Source: Monarcha castaneiventris obscurior
Taxonomy: Eukaryota > Chordata > Aves > Passeriformes > Monarchidae
NCBI GenBank assembly: GCA_026261815.1
Contig: JAMPIT010000059.1
Span: 22,058,001-22,122,000, forward strand
Direction of reading: 5' to 3'
Length of the DNA stretch: 64,000 nt
Part shown: piece after piece, positions 36,871 through 51,073 of the stretch
Layout of the letters: every line of letters begins with the position of its first letter
Position numbering within the stretch: the first letter of the stretch is position 1
Position numbers and translations under genes: made by a program
Notes under the pieces: model-generated
Database searches by the model: none
Seen by the model: the letters and a program-made list of their open reading frames with translations, nothing else
Told to the model about the DNA's origin: nothing

Positions 36871-38691
36871 CCTCTTGCATGCCAGAAGAAATGGATCAGT
36901 GAACCCCAGGTGGGACGTGCTGTGCAGCAGCCAAAATGAGGCCAGTTTTAAGAGGCCAAAAGCAGCCCTTTGAAGTGTCGATAGATGTAATGCTCTGCAT
37001 CATGTCACAGAGTTTTCTGCCACGGATCACAGTGAAACCCAAGGCTTGCTGCAGAGAGATGTGATCTGTAGCTCTGCTGTCACAAGCTTGAGCAAGCTAC
37101 GACAGCCACTGTGCCTTCCTCACTAGTAAGACGTGTTGCAGTTGGGATTTATGAAGGAAGAATGAGAAAGGACACAAGACACAAATCAAGCACCTAAAGA
37201 GACTTTTGGAAAGCCAGCTTATGACAATGAAACTGTTAACATGAGGGTACTTACAGACATCTGGAAAAGGATTCCCAGTGCTTAACCTTTGCTTTCAAAA
37301 ACAGAATATGCGGACATTGGGAAAGAGATGAAGGTATAGGTTTTGAACCACTCTCAGCCTCTGCAGGCTTGTTAGATATATGAAATAATATATTTTTGTT
37401 CCCCAGCAAATGTCTTTTAAATGAATAGTGTAGAACCACTGCAAACTATCCACAGGGAAAAATACCTAAGTAGTCATTCTGTTGCCATGTATCTACTCCA
37501 GACACTATCCTTGCTACTCACAGAAAAATTCAATTGTTTAGTGAGTTTAGATGACTGTTAGAAGGAATACTTTCTGCCATCTTTTTCTCAATCTTAGTAA
37601 AGTCTTTTCCCCTCATGCCTCCTTCTCATTTTAGTATAAAATATGCTCCCATGTTAAATGTGACTGCAAAGAAAATTACATGATTAACAACTGAATTCAA
37701 GTTATAGTCATAATCTTTAAATTCTGTTTCTTGAAACTTGATATATACAATCCCAATTGCTTCTGAGAATTAAAAGAAAATGTACATAAAAAGCTTAGCA
37801 CAAAATGCTTAAATCCAGTCTTATTTAGCAAGCACATGTTCTATACAGTTGAATGGGTTCCAGAATGAAGCTTCACATTATTTCCAAATAATCTTTACTG
37901 TCCTATAAAGCAGTCCATCATATGAACCTTTTGGATTGGACATATAAGCAGATAACACAGACACATTTATTTAATGCTGTAACTGAAACCAGGCATATAT
38001 TCAGTATAAAACTTACCCCAAGGATCGAGGATTGCCAGATGCCTAGGTCAATGAAATGGGAGAATGGGGCAAAATATTGGGAATCCTGGGAAACTAGACC
38101 TGAAGGCTCCCACCTCACAGGGCACAGGATGTACCAAACTACATCTTAATACCAACTCTTCCAACTCTGAGTGGGGCTTTAAGACATCAAATCATATTTT
38201 GTCCTGCTATGATGGGTCATCTCACCAGCCTTTCTTAAAGATGCTGCAGAATAATGCAGCACCAGTTCCAAATATTTCTGCCTACTTGATCCTGTGAAGA
38301 AGGCTCTGTTGCATCCACCGTTCTCTTGGTCAATAGGACCAAATAACTTTATGTACAGCATGATCAGGTCAAAAAGAAGAAAGCAAAAAGTGGATGTGCC
38401 ACCCTCAAGTCCATCAAACAACTACTTGTGTGCAAAAATGGGGGCTACAACCCTGTCATTCGAGTGCTCAATCAGTCTTCTGCCTAGAATGTGGTGCAAG
38501 GCACAACTCACCTGGGCCAGATTAGTTCCCATTCTTTATAAGAAGTAAGTCGCATGCTTGATCACTGGTAAGGGGTATTTGGAAGGGTACTTCCTAAACC
38601 AAAGTACCTAGCTTGTTTATTTATCACAAATAGTGACATTTTACCTTCCTGTTCCACAGAAGAAGAGAGAAAAGAGACTATGTAGCACTTG
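36871..38691. other. Intronic unique sequence, nothing recognised
   Basis: No repeat family or convincing exon seen between the CpG cluster and the LTR at 38692. Confidence 0.5.
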
Positions 38692-39082
38692 TGTTGTAGT
38701 GCACTATGTGGTGATAGAGAGTTAAGCCCTGAGGGTCGGAGAGAGAGCCTCTTTCCTGGGCCCAGAGGTGACCCTGGGAGTGCATCCAGGTCACCAGGGA
38801 TGGGCTGAGAGAGGATTGTGGGTTTGTGGACAGTGTTGGACCTATGGGAAGTGATAATTGTAGTTTGTGGCCTTATAGGCTATTGTTTATCTACTACCAT
38901 TTTAGGAAATATCTGTGTACTATCCCAGGTGATGGGGGGACATTGGTGAACATCTTTCCTGTTTATATATGTTGTTATATCCTGTGTGTGCTGGTATTTA
39001 GGGAATTCTGACTGCACAATAAACGGCTTTGCACTTGGACACCTGGTGTGTGCAGAGTCCACGCCCTTGCGTGATTATTGCA
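38692..39082 (+). mobile_element. Solo LTR of an endogenous retrovirus
   Basis: A 391-bp segment begins TGTTGTAGTGCACTATG and ends GATTATTGCA. It is flanked by identical 6-bp direct repeats CACTTG (38686-38691 and 39083-39088). It has an AATAAA at 39018-39023 followed by a GC-richer U5-like end. TG...CA termini, a 6-bp duplication and a polyadenylation signal near the 3' side are what a solo LTR shows. No internal retroviral region is present. The family is not named with certainty. The five bases after each CACTTG also agree (TGTTG), which makes the exact edges a little doubtful. Confidence 0.7.
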
Positions 39083-39088
39083 CACTTG

Positions 39089-42000
39089 TGTTGCTAAAAA
39101 TGGCTTAAGTTCCCTCTCAAAGTACTGCCACAGGAGCTGCACAACCCAAGGGAGGTGCTGGCTGAGCAGAAGCAGATTGAACATTTGACCCCTGACTGGC
39201 AAAGTGGTGATAAACCACCAGTTCGCTTCAGCTAGGTCCAACTGCAGCAAACCATCCTGGCCTCAAACCTTTCCCCATCTCTGGGAACACTTTGAATCAA
39301 GCCTTTGGTTTGCTAAATTCATACACCACCAGAAATGTATTAACACTTTTAAACTCTATGTGTCAAAAGGAACTGAACACCTCTTGGGCTAACAGTTTTT
39401 CCGAAACACTTTCACAACCACGATGGTAAATCCCACTTGCAACACAATCAGAAACACAACCGGAGCAGAAGCTTGCACCTGCCAATAAGCAAGACAAGTC
39501 ATCTGGTGGGCAAAATGCCCTCTGGGAAACTGGGGTAAGAAACCACAGCCAGTAGATGCCCGAATGAACACACAGTTGATAAAGGCCAAAAATATCTTGT
39601 TACCAGAGGGAAAAAAACCCAAACAACCCAGTGATTACTCAGTCTGGTGAGAAGCTGGAAATAAAAATTCATATATGTTCCACTGGACACCAAAACAAAA
39701 AGTAAAAAAAAATTACAGACTCAAGAAGAATAATGATCTTAAGGTATTTCCAGTGCCCCTCCCTCCCCCCAGACAGCCTCTCCACAATCCACAGGCAGTG
39801 TAAGTTTCAGGTCATGCTGTTTTCCATAAGAACTCTGTATCTGTCCACCTCTCCTCCTACTTTATATTCACCCATCACTCCTGCTGTCAGGTGGCCAGAC
39901 CAACAAACTCTTATCTACACTCCAAACACTTGTTAAGATGTTAATGAACTGTGAAGACTGTTGCAGGCTATTTTGGATCTACAGAACAGCTTGTTCATCC
40001 AGAAACATGTATTCCTCCTACTCATTATTATTATTTGCTCCAAAAAATAAATTACCTCTCCTCACGAATCCCTCCTGTGAAATTTCAAGCACACTGCCCA
40101 CAGAGAAGTGGGTGTTGCAAAGCTGCATCAGGAAGACACTGCTCAGTGTTGCCCTCCAAGCCAGCAGCAGCCTTACCTCCATCTGCTGACAGTCATTTCT
40201 AATTGTTTTCCATCCCTGACTACTTAATGCTGCCAGGCAGACCCTCCTCAGCCCCGTGTAATTTACTTAAGCAATGCTATGATTGATCCTGCACAAGGTC
40301 TTTAAGCATTGTTATTTTCCACGCTTGTACTGACACTAAAAATTACTCAATTGTATTTCCTTTCACAGACCCCAGACTGTGTATTAAGGCATCAAATATC
40401 ATCAGTGTCCTTCAGGCTGGTGGTGCTCTTGGCTAACCACACTGATCAGAACATGGCCAAACTGTGACTGAACTGTCAAATAAGAAAGATTTTAATACCT
40501 GTTGGGAGATACGACTTATCCAAAAAATGTAATAAATATGGGGTTTATTTTTATTTTTTAAAAATGTATTACGTGGTTGCTTGGTTTCACTTAACCTTTT
40601 AAAAATCTATTTGGTGGTTTAAGGAAAGAAAAACTGATGTATTCTGCCAGTTCTCTCTCATTTATTTCCTTGTTCTATTGTGCTCCAAGTGTCTGTTTCA
40701 CTTGTTAACAACTAAGCTCAGAATTTCTATGTTTTTGGATGCCTATGCACTGCGGTAGTATCCACATACACCAGGAGAGAGTGAATTGTACTGTGACAGC
40801 AAGTGAGGCAGTTCCTACCTGGCAAAGCTCATTTAACCCATTTCTCAGGTGCTGCAAGTCCTTCAAGGCCCGAGTGAGGTGAGGCTGAGGCACTGCCACT
40901 GATCCAGCTTAGGAACCTGGGCTCTAATCTTTGCTCACCTCTGCCCTGGAGTCTGTGCAGCGCGGATGTGAGTGACTGCAACTCTCTGTTCCAGCTGGTC
41001 AACACCAAACGTTGCTAAAAGGTGTAAGTGAAATTAAGTGCTGCCTGCAGTTGCCTTCACATGGGATATGAAAACATCTCATACCAGCACACACTCTGAT
41101 ATGTAGGAAAGAACACTGATTTTAGTTCTGAAAGTTCCCTGTCTCTGTCATCACACAAGGCAGCAGCTGTTGGAAGTGGCTCATAAAGATTCAAGATACA
41201 TTGCCTCTCTTATATCCTAACACACTTCTTGGGATGCCCATGGAATACAATCCAGTAAGGAAGCCCTACAAATATCCTTACATGACACATACAAGACAAG
41301 CATCTTTCACATACACAAATTCAGGGGATCTGCTGTTCAACCAGAAGGCACTTGCAAAGGTAGTAGATTTTTATCCCTGTTTTGTGGGGGGAAATGTATA
41401 TAATCCAATATCCTCATCTTCCATGATTAACCACAACAGAGTTGTGGTTTGGTATGAGGATAGGGAAATACCAGGCAGGAAGAAAACACTGTCTCTATTG
41501 GCACTGAGGTAAGCTTGGCTAGCATACCACTCTGTTCTGCAGTCCACAACACAAATTGTATGGAAAAAATGGAGAGAGATCAATAAGAGCCACAAGAGTG
41601 ACTCAAACATATTTCAGCAGACTGGGAAATTCAAGCAGCTGAGGGTATTTATCTTACAGAGAAGGTCCAGGATAACTGTTTTAAGTGCCAGTAGGAAAAG
41701 GCAGATTTGATAGAGGATCACTCAACTTTGGACATAAAACATATAATTATGTATAACATTTGGAAATTGCAGTAGACATTCTTATTGGAAAAAAGATTTG
41801 TTTTTATTTTAAAAAACCCCCATCAAATCCAATAAGTCTCTGGAAAAACTTATGAGACTGATTCCCTCTACCCATTTCTTTCAGCTGATTTTTAGAGTTC
41901 TGAAAATGATACGCTGTTACCTAAGGAAGTAAAGGTCTGTGTTTCCTGTCCACGTAAGAGGTAATATACACTCATTACAGACTCTTCTGCAGTGAGAAAT

Positions 42001-42402
42001 TACTAAATTCATAGAAACTTGAAAGATATTTTGCAACCTCTTCAAAGAGTTTATTTGCCTTTTAGAATCACTACCAGTTAGGTCTGGAAGTAATTAACAT
42101 TATGCTGATATTTGGTTTCAACTTTTTAAGAAAAATTATTCTGCCATCTTTGCAACCACTTAAGCAATGTCCGTGAGTAGCTACAAAGAATAAAAGAGGA
42201 ATGACAGAGTGGGGAAAAGAAAGCAATATATTACCTTATTCTTCAACTGCCAAATGCAAGAGCTAGTATATAAGGAGGGCATTTCCCATTAAATAACTTG
42301 TTAACTTTTCAAAAAAAAAGAAAGGAGTACTATCTAATTTGCATTATAGCTCAGTAATATCTGGAGCATTTGGTTGCAGGAACCACAACATTCCTGACAC
42401 GG
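39089..42402. other. Intronic sequence, no confident feature
   Basis: AT-rich. Around 41560-41710 the plus strand faintly resembles an ancient CR1-like LINE, too diverged to call. A 103-codon plus-strand frame at 41201-41512 is unsupported. Confidence 0.5.
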
Positions 42403-43490
42403 ATCATAGAATCATAGAATCATTTAGGCTGGAAAAGGCCTCCAAGATCATCCAAAGTCCAACCTTTCACCTAATACAACCATACCCACTAAACTGTGTC
42501 ATGGAGTGCCATGTCTGTCTTTTTTTTGGACACTTGCAGGGATGATAGTGACCTCACCACTTCCCAGGGCAGCCTGTTTCAGTGCTTAACCACATTTTCA
42601 GTGAAGAAATTTTTCAGAATACCCAATCTAAACCTCCTCTGGCACAGTTTGAGCCTGTTTCCCTTTGTCCTATTACTTAGTTGCTTGGGAGAAGAGGCTG
42701 ACCCCCATCTTGCCACAACCTCCTTCAGGTAGTTGTAGAGGGCAATAAGGTCTCCCCTGAGCCTCCTTTTCTGCAGATGGAACAACCCTACTACCTTCAG
42801 ATGTTCCTCATAGGAGTTATGTTCCAGACCCTTCACCGGCTCCATTGCCCTTCTCTGGACATGCTCCAGCCCCTCAATGTCTGTCTTGTAGTGAGGAGCC
42901 CAGAGCTGAAGAGAGGATTTGATGTGTGGCCTCACCAGTGCTGAGCACAGTCGGACAATCCCTGCCCTGGTCCTGCTGGCCACACTATTGCTGGTACAGG
43001 CCAGGATGCCTTTGGCCTTCTTGGCCACCTGGGCACATTCTGGCTTATGTTCAGTTGACTATCACCAGCACCCCCAGATCCTTTTGCAATGGGCAACTTT
43101 CCAGCCACTTTGCCCCCAGCCTGTAGCACTACCTGGGGTTGCTGTGACAGAAACCAGCACTTCACCTTGTTGAACCTCCCACCATTGGCCTCAGCCCATC
43201 ACTCCAGCCTGTTCAGATCCCTCTGCAGGACGTTCCTGCCCACCAGGAGATCAACACTCCCACCCAGCTTGGTTTTGTCTGCGAACTTACTGAAGGTGCA
43301 ACCTGACATCCTCATCCAGATAATGGATAAAGGTATTAGACAGGACTGGCCCCAGGAGTTGAGCCCCAGGGAACACCTTTGGGGACCAGCCACTAACTGG
43401 ATATGATTCCATTGACTCCAACTCTCTGAGCTCGGCCATCCAGTCAGTTTTTTACCCAGCAAATAATACGCCAGATGCTTTTCAGCCAAT
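42403..43490 (-). mobile_element. CR1 LINE, 1.1-kb 3' fragment with broken reverse-transcriptase end
   Basis: The octamer tail is at the low end (ATCATAGAATCATAGAATC from 42403) and the element reads on the minus strand. The frame at 42579-43028 is the C-terminal part of the CR1 ORF2 reverse transcriptase (ALVRPHIKSSLQLWAPHYK, LEHVQRRAM, KRRLRGDLIALYNYLKE). Further upstream, another frame has SKFADKTKLGGSVDLL (around 43240-43290). This is the catalytic F/Y-A-D-D region with the second Asp replaced by Lys. Frames are broken between these parts, and the endonuclease and most of the reverse transcriptase are missing. It is a dead, 5'-truncated copy. The upper boundary near 43490 is where similarity fades. 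Confidence 0.93.
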
Positions 43491-44009
43491 ATGCATCCTC
43501 TCACCTCACTGTGCAGAGCTCTGCCTTCCCCTCTGCGAGTGCAAAGTTGCCTTTCTGGAGTATCTGAAGAGCTGTGGCTGCTCTCACACCCAGCGCTCAC
43601 CCAGTGCCATGACTCGCAAACAGAAAAGGAGTCTGCTCTTGTGGGTTGTTCTCCTTCCACCACACCACAGCCTGCCAATGGGCCTCCCTCCTCCACAGCC
43701 TGAGATGTCACTGCATGTGTGGCACAGGAGCCAGCTCACCACAGCCTCTGGCAGGGAAGGGAATCACACCACGGCTAAGAGAGATGCCTAGGGACTCGGG
43801 GGCTGTGAGCCAGCAGATCCCAAGAGGCAGCCTGCTGCCCCTGCCACAGCATAAATCGTTGAGCAAATGCAGGAACTACAGCGCCTACAGCTAGTGACTG
43901 CTGACAGGAAGCTGTTGTCATATGGTAGCTCATCAGTCCCATGTCAGATCTTAACAGAATATCCTGGCAAAACCCAGAGGGGTCACCAACAGCCTGGAGA
44001 GCTGATTTT

Positions 44010-44335
44010 TCTTATATTTATAGATGTTTATATAAACATACATAAATATATAAATATATTATTACATAACTGTGAAACACATTTCATTAATTCATATCAC
44101 AAAAGTTACTGAAAAGAAATAGATAAATATGTAACTACCTCCTAGTTCTTGAACTAGTTGGCCTTTACATCTAGATTGCATGAGGTTTTGGTTGCATTTT
44201 AATCAAGCGTGAAGCTTGATTATAAATTATATTTATGATATATTACACATGATAAAATTATATATAATAAACACATTAAATATTACAGTTACATTATTAT
44301 ATAAAACATTTTCCTATTAAATATAAAAATAACAT
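44010..44335. repeat. AT-rich stretch with a small hairpin
   Basis: Strongly A/T sequence, rich in TATA and ATAAATAT words around 44020-44080 and 44220-44330. An inverted repeat AATCAAGC/GCTTGATT (44201-44208 and 44214-44221) has a 5-base loop. It could be a matrix-attachment-like or easily melted region; no function is shown. Confidence 0.6.
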
Positions 44336-47300
44336 CCATTGGACTTCCTTTACAGCAACAAATTTATTAATTACAGTACCCAAGATATCAAACTAACCCA
44401 ATGAAAATTTTGAAATCTAGTTATGACAGAAAGGAGCAAGGAGAAGGAAAAGTGAAGATGACGAAGGCTCTGCTTTGCACCATGCATGTTCCCTGACAGG
44501 CTGCAGCTGCTACCTCAATTCTTCCCCACACCTGGGGAAAGAACCCAACTTGTCACTCCTTTCCACTCTGGGGAGCTTTGCTCAAGCCCAAGAAAGGACA
44601 GCATCACTCAGCGAGGCTGGGCTGTGTTTGAAGGCTCATACTTATATAAACTAAAAGGAGACTCCACTCGTGCCGTGCAAAGCCAGAAGGAGCCATGTGA
44701 AGCCAGCTCCCTGCCAGCACAACGTGGAGCATAACCCAACACCACTGACTGAGCAAAGCAGGAGTCTGGAAGAGACTAGAGAGGCTGAGCATACTGCTGG
44801 CTAGTCACTGGCTTATAGTTCCACTTGTTAATTTACTTGCAGGAATCCAGAAGGGAAAAGCAGGCTCATGTATAAAGGCATGAACCATCTGCATGTGGAA
44901 ATTACTTCACCTATTCAGAATCCAAGGGATGGTTCGAAGAACACAAACTTAAAAAAAAAATAGGAAAGAAAAAATAAGACTATGAAATAATCTGGCAACT
45001 TTCTGCTCAGGAAAGAGCTGGGGGAAACATATCCCTGCTGATTACGTGTCTAATAGCTCCAAAAGCTGTGTTCTGTATCAAACAAATCTGTACAGCACAA
45101 GCCTCTTTGCAAAAGGGAGGGCAGGTCTTTAATTGACCACTTTCAGAATGATGTAAGAGCTTTACAAAGGAGCAAGAAAAAACACACAACCTGATTCATG
45201 AAATTAAGACATTGCAGCCCATAATATAAAAATATACATGCTGTTAAAACCTAGACCTGTTCCTGTACTACAGAACTTAATTGTGCCAAAGTGTGAAACA
45301 GTATGTGATACTGTGGAGCCATGTGATAAAAAATATTTTGCCATCAAAACCAAAAATCTGACAAGAACAATGGATATTTCTCTATTATTACCCAAGAGAC
45401 TGCTATGTTAAGGAAATTACTGACCAAGGTCAAAGGCTTCAGAATTTGCTTTGATGGTATAATCAGCAAAAAGCCAGAAACATTTATTCTAATCCCAGAT
45501 CTGACACAGCCCACTTTATAACTTGGCTTGGCATTTAAGTGGCCTGTCTAGCATTACACAGTCTAAAACCTGGGTGATGGATCAGAATTTACCTCATATA
45601 TATGTATATCTAGATTTGCCTTAGAAGTCAGCCTTTAAAGATATTATAGAATATTTTTTTTTATCCCAGTGACTTTTAAAATACTGTAAAATACAAAAAC
45701 TCCATGTCTCTAAGAAATATGTGGTAAAAGAAAGACAAGTTTTTGCAAGTTTAAACTTCATCTTCTTTTCATATTTTAACAAGATGTAAAAACATTCTCC
45801 AAATAAAGCTGTCTGAAAAGAGTTTTTAATAGACTTAATTCTAATTTTGATAATGTATTGGAGCATAGAACAATGAAAGACATATTGATTTTTCAGAACA
45901 AAACCAATTTTGTGTGTTGCAGGTATTGCTAAAAAAATACATTTTTCCAGTGTGGTTAGAAACTTATTTGCCTTTGTTTCCCAATCAAAGGGAGATGTGG
46001 GGAAGCATCAGCACTCTGTGCTGCCTTTTGGTTTAAAGGGAGCAGCATTCTCTGACAGAGAAGGGGTGTATCAGTGGGAGCAGCACTTGAGAGGAACTAA
46101 AAAGAGGAACGTGGTTTGCTCCCAGGCAGGATAAGGAGGCCTCACGGCTCATTAAGGAGCAGCAGCAGCACTGCTGCTCACCTCAGTGCACTGCTCACAC
46201 TCACACCACGTGTCTGGGTATGATCAGCAGCCCAAATATGCCTCACTGGGCGTTCTAGGAACGATGCAACTGGGCTTTTTGCACACAAATGCACACCCAA
46301 AATCCTTTAAAATCATTAAGCAGCTCTCTCCTACAGCCTCTGGAGAATCAATGGGTTGCTGAAGTCAGTCAATCAACAGGCCTGTGGTTCTGCTCCAGGT
46401 GGACTCTTGTCAGCCAGAACGAGGTGGAAAATTTTCATCTGGATCCTTAATTCAGCTGACAGGGAAGCACAACCCAAAGTGTTAAAGCAGCTGAGGTGAT
46501 ATTCTTTCCTTGGTGCTAATACTGAGTTGCAAAAAAAAAGTAAAAGCTGTATTTTTGTGTCCTGACGTGCACTTTTGGGTGTTGGTAACCAGGGGCTGTC
46601 TAAGCCATGTGGTGGGATGGTGCATTTGATGCAGTGCAGCAGTATAGCCATGTATGAGAGGAGTACGTGTCTACCCCCAGCTTCCCTCACCTCTCCTGCT
46701 CCCACCACTTTTGGATATGTTTTGGGAGACCAGGTGTTTCAAACAAATTTCAGAACCAGCCTGATGAGCAGCAGTCACCAGCTGGATCAAATGTGACCAA
46801 CTACCTGTGTGTGGGCACTGATGCAGAGAAGGGGTGTTCTGATGGAACAAAACAAAGGAACTTCAGCAGGCAGGCTCCAGAATAAAACTGAAATAATGGG
46901 CAGCCCTAAGAAAGATTTGTACATCTGCCGATCACCAGATCTTTGATGAATGAAGACCAAGATCTCCATGTTTTCAGTATTTCCATGATCAAGCCTGCAG
47001 TTAAACTATGCTAAATGCAGTGACTCCAGTTAAGAGTTCTACTAAATATTTTTTGTCTACTGTATTTTGAGCAAGTCCTGAAGACAACAGGAAAAATCTG
47101 TTCTTTTCATACTTAATGTTAAATACATCTTAAATGGCATCCAGAAAAAAAAGTTAAAAGCCTTGTAACAACCAGTGCAAGTTTTCATTTAACAACTTTC
47201 TGTAGTCTTGGGGACAACTGTTTCTAAAACCAGATGAACAAAGAGGGTCTAATCCTTTATTTTAAGAACAAAGGCAGTGTAATCTAGTCATTAAATATCT

Positions 47301-50300
47301 GATGATGTGGTTTAATGACATGTGAAGAAGTGCCTTGGAACAGGCTGGGGAACATGTGCTAGCAAGAGCAGATTCCCATGTTGCTGTGATGGAAATAAAA
47401 GCCATGCCAGGCCACTAAGGCACTTGCAATAATTAAGCCTTTAGCAACAGAGATCAGATAGCTGGATATCCTAAATTACAAAATCTACTTTAGCAATAAT
47501 AACATTTGTGAGAAGTTGCTAGAGAGGAAAACAAAACAAGGCAAAGATACATAATGAATGCACAGCAATCTCAGAGACCTTTCCCTCCAATTTGGTGTTA
47601 ACTGAAGTTAATGAAAATGGGGGATAGATGGGAAAAAAACTGTTGTTAGCCTAATACACAGAGTGGTACCTACAGGCTCAATTCTGCAATAGCCCATTAT
47701 GTAACATTTGAAATACTACTATTTGGATAGTAAAAAATAGTGAGCAAGAAAACAAAGAAAGTAAATATTGGAAACTGAACCGTAGGTGAAGCTTCTATTT
47801 CAATAGAAAAACCAGAAGGAAATCTTCTAATCACTGACCATGCAGTTATAATCACTTTCTATTGCAGTTGAATAAGTGTGGAAGTGAAAATTTTGGTGAT
47901 GTACTAAAAACATGAACAGAAATGCAAGCAGCCACCTTCTCTAACTGTATGTGCATGCACACACACATATATATTTACATTTGGTAAATGTGAAAACACT
48001 GAAATGCAGAAATATTTAGATGATGAAGCAGGGGTAAGGACTATTTGCTCGCAAAGCACCACCATTCTCCAGAAGATTACTTTCCTGCACTGAAACCTGC
48101 CTAAACACAAATGACCACCTGTACCTGAAATAAACTGTTACCATTTCATTGCAGCCTTTTATTATATTCTGCTTCCCCTCTGCATGTTAAATATTCAAAG
48201 GACATCCAAGGAAAGCACTTGGAAAGGCTTTAGATACAGAAAAATCACTGTGTCCAACAGGTGTCTCAACCACCACAGGAAAATTACCCCCCAATACTAG
48301 AACTATCACTGATGTAGTTTATACTTTTTTATTTAACTTAGCCACAAGAGGGAGTCAACAGTACTTGAATGCCAACACCACACCCTCTCCCCAGCAGCAC
48401 CAAGACATGGTGCTTAAAAAAAAAGAGTTTAAATAAAACACAGTCTAAAGATCCCAGTGAGGTATTTCATACATACATCATGAGCACTAGCTGTGGTGTA
48501 AATGGGAAGCTTCCGTTTCTTTATATGTGAATTTATATTCATTTCTTCATACATGAATTTGAGGGTGAAAGGAATGTCTATAATGCATAACACAATGATC
48601 CAGACAGCACTTGATGCAAAGTTTCAGTCATTTCACAGCACCATCCCACTCACAGCCTTTGTTAGTGGCACCAATGGTTTGAATTACCCAGCTCTGAGCC
48701 CTCGTGGCCTCTTCCACTTGCTCCCAGGATGTGTGCACACAGAGGCCATCTCTGTTGGCATGGTACACAGAGAGCCTGGCGTGGAGTGATGTGCTTTTGC
48801 TCAGCCCCTGCCGTGTAAAAGCTCCGTGTGCTTGCCAGGGCATGAGCAGGCAGGCAGGCAAGCCCAAGCAGGAAAATCTGCTTTTTGAGTTGTGGGAAGA
48901 GCAGGGGGCCTCTCTCACAGGCAGCCTGGAACACCTCAAAAGCTTTACAGTCCGCTCTCTCCACACCTCCACAGCCTGAGCAACCTGGAGGCTGACTACA
49001 AGCTGTAGATCCAGTATCCACCTCTATAAAGTAGCAATATGTTGGAACAAATTAAAATAAAATTAATTGAGGTGTCTGAATGAAAATCAGGTCTGTTCCT
49101 TTTCCTCAAGGTAAGGTCAGGACAGAAGGACTTGACTCTTTAGCCTCTTTGCCACCTCTTTCTCTTGTATTTTGCCTTACGAATCATTCCTAATTAGATG
49201 TAACTGACCTTATTAAAATAATTTTAATCCTTACTAAAATGAATTTAATTCTGTGGATAGCTCCTTTAAGCTGGAAACAATACTCAAACAAACCTCAAAG
49301 GTATAGTATATTCTTCTCTTCATAATTTGCCTACATAAACAAAGTTTTGTTCTGTCCATTTTGTTCCTACACTTGCTTAGGAGCTCATAAAACAGAGAAC
49401 CAAATTAGAAATACCAACCTTTGTTTCAGTGACCCTTCATTTCTTACACTTTGCTTCTCCCATATTCCATCTCCCCCACTGTATTTATGAGAAGGGTAAA
49501 AAACCCCACCATTCTTATTATGAAGTGTATTTCTATTCATCTGATAAAACAAACTGCTTTCTCAGGATGTCTTGTAATCACATTTCACATTCATGTTCTG
49601 CATTTCTGTCCAGATGTTCATTTCGTCCTATGAGTATGCAAAAGACCACTACTGACACAAGCACTGAAGATGAGTTTGCTTTAAATGTACCAAAAAAACC
49701 CAGACAGAGAAACCAAGCAGCCTCTCTCACACACAAACCAAACAAAAACATGTTGAGAGTTTCTGCTGGCTGAGGCAATAGAGGAATTTCATCACTAACA
49801 ATGTTCACAGTACCCAAAATAATTCTGGACATAACTGGTACTTTGAATTGTCTACTAGCCTGGCAATTTTTGATACAGGATGCTTTTAAGTCCAGATCCC
49901 ATTGAAAGACTGATTTAATAATCATGATTTTTTTTGGTGAAACTTCCTAAGTTCTCCCAGCTACAATGAAGCTGCAATTGAAGTTTTTAAAAAGTAAAGA
50001 TTTATCATCCTTAAGTGCCACAGAAGATCCCTCTGCATGGAAGGCCACACAACAAAGCCCACAATGAGCCTTAGGAGGCCAGTGAAGAGAAAAGAACAGC
50101 TGGGTACCCACACTGGAGTATCCATTGCATGTAGAAAGTCCACGACATCCTGTTCAAACAGGAGAGGACCAAACAGGTATGAGGCAAGATGCAGGCACTA
50201 CCCTTTCCACCTACATTTTCCCCACTAGGCTTGTTTCAGATTTGATTAGCATTTGAACTAGGAAACAGGCTGCCAGCATTAAGGGATTCTCTATGACCAG

Positions 50301-51044
50301 AGTTTAGCCCTCCTGGGAATGAATTTACCTACCCATTAATGCATTCCTAACACTTAAGATGAAGACTACAAGAAATACTACCCAGTCTTATGCCTGATGA
50401 CATCAAATGTTCCACTACCTCATCTAGGAACAGCTTTTGCCCCAGGTCACAGCCAGGCATACACACTGGGCACATTCTCCCCCTCTTCCTCAGACCCACC
50501 AGAACATGTCAAGGCTAGGGATAAAGAAGCACTCCTTGCTGGGGACAGAGGATCCTCTCACTCATGTGCCTGGATAGTGTTCTCTGCTTATACAGTCATT
50601 ATGGCTCAAAGAAAATTCTATTCCCGTATCCTGCGGTGCTGGAGAGCACAGACTGCAAGAGACAGCACACCCTGTGGGAGGAAAACTCACTGACCTCTCC
50701 TGGAAAATCTGCCTTCCATTGTCTCTCCCATTTTCACTGAGATCTGAAATAATGCCCCACAAGGCTGAATAAAGACTACAATTGCAGCTGTCTTTGTGTG
50801 CCATATAAAAGATAATTGATGAGCATTGTCCTCTTCAGGGAGCCAGTGCGAGGCAGTGGAACCTAAATCAGCTTAGACAAGGGGTAGGACCATGTAGGCA
50901 CAATGCAGGAAGAAGGCCACTCATTTTAGCTGCCCGTCTCACTTGGAGCTTAACACAACTTTGAATTTTTGCATGGCTAAAAAGCTGAAACCATATAAAC
51001 CCATCAAATTTTACATGTTTCCATCCACAAAGAAAAAACTGACC

Positions 51045-51073
51045 TAGATTCCCTCATTCTTAGATTCCCTCAT
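51045..51073. repeat. Short direct repeat, two copies
   Basis: TAGATTCCCTCAT occurs at 51045 and again at 51061, a 16-bp period. Confidence 0.85.

Noticed and set aside
37050..37080. Minus-strand match to the expected ACAGATCAC word of the missing FBXL7 exon
   Set aside because: Flanking codons do not fit the conserved Ser/Thr-rich peptide and no phase-1 donor follows.
41555..41710. Faint plus-strand similarity to the end of a CR1-like LINE reverse transcriptase
   Set aside because: Too diverged for me to separate from chance without an alignment; a profile search with CR1/L3 consensus sequences would decide.
42579..43711. Intact CR1 reverse-transcriptase gene
   Set aside because: Frames are interrupted, the catalytic motif is mutated, and the N-terminal and endonuclease parts are missing.
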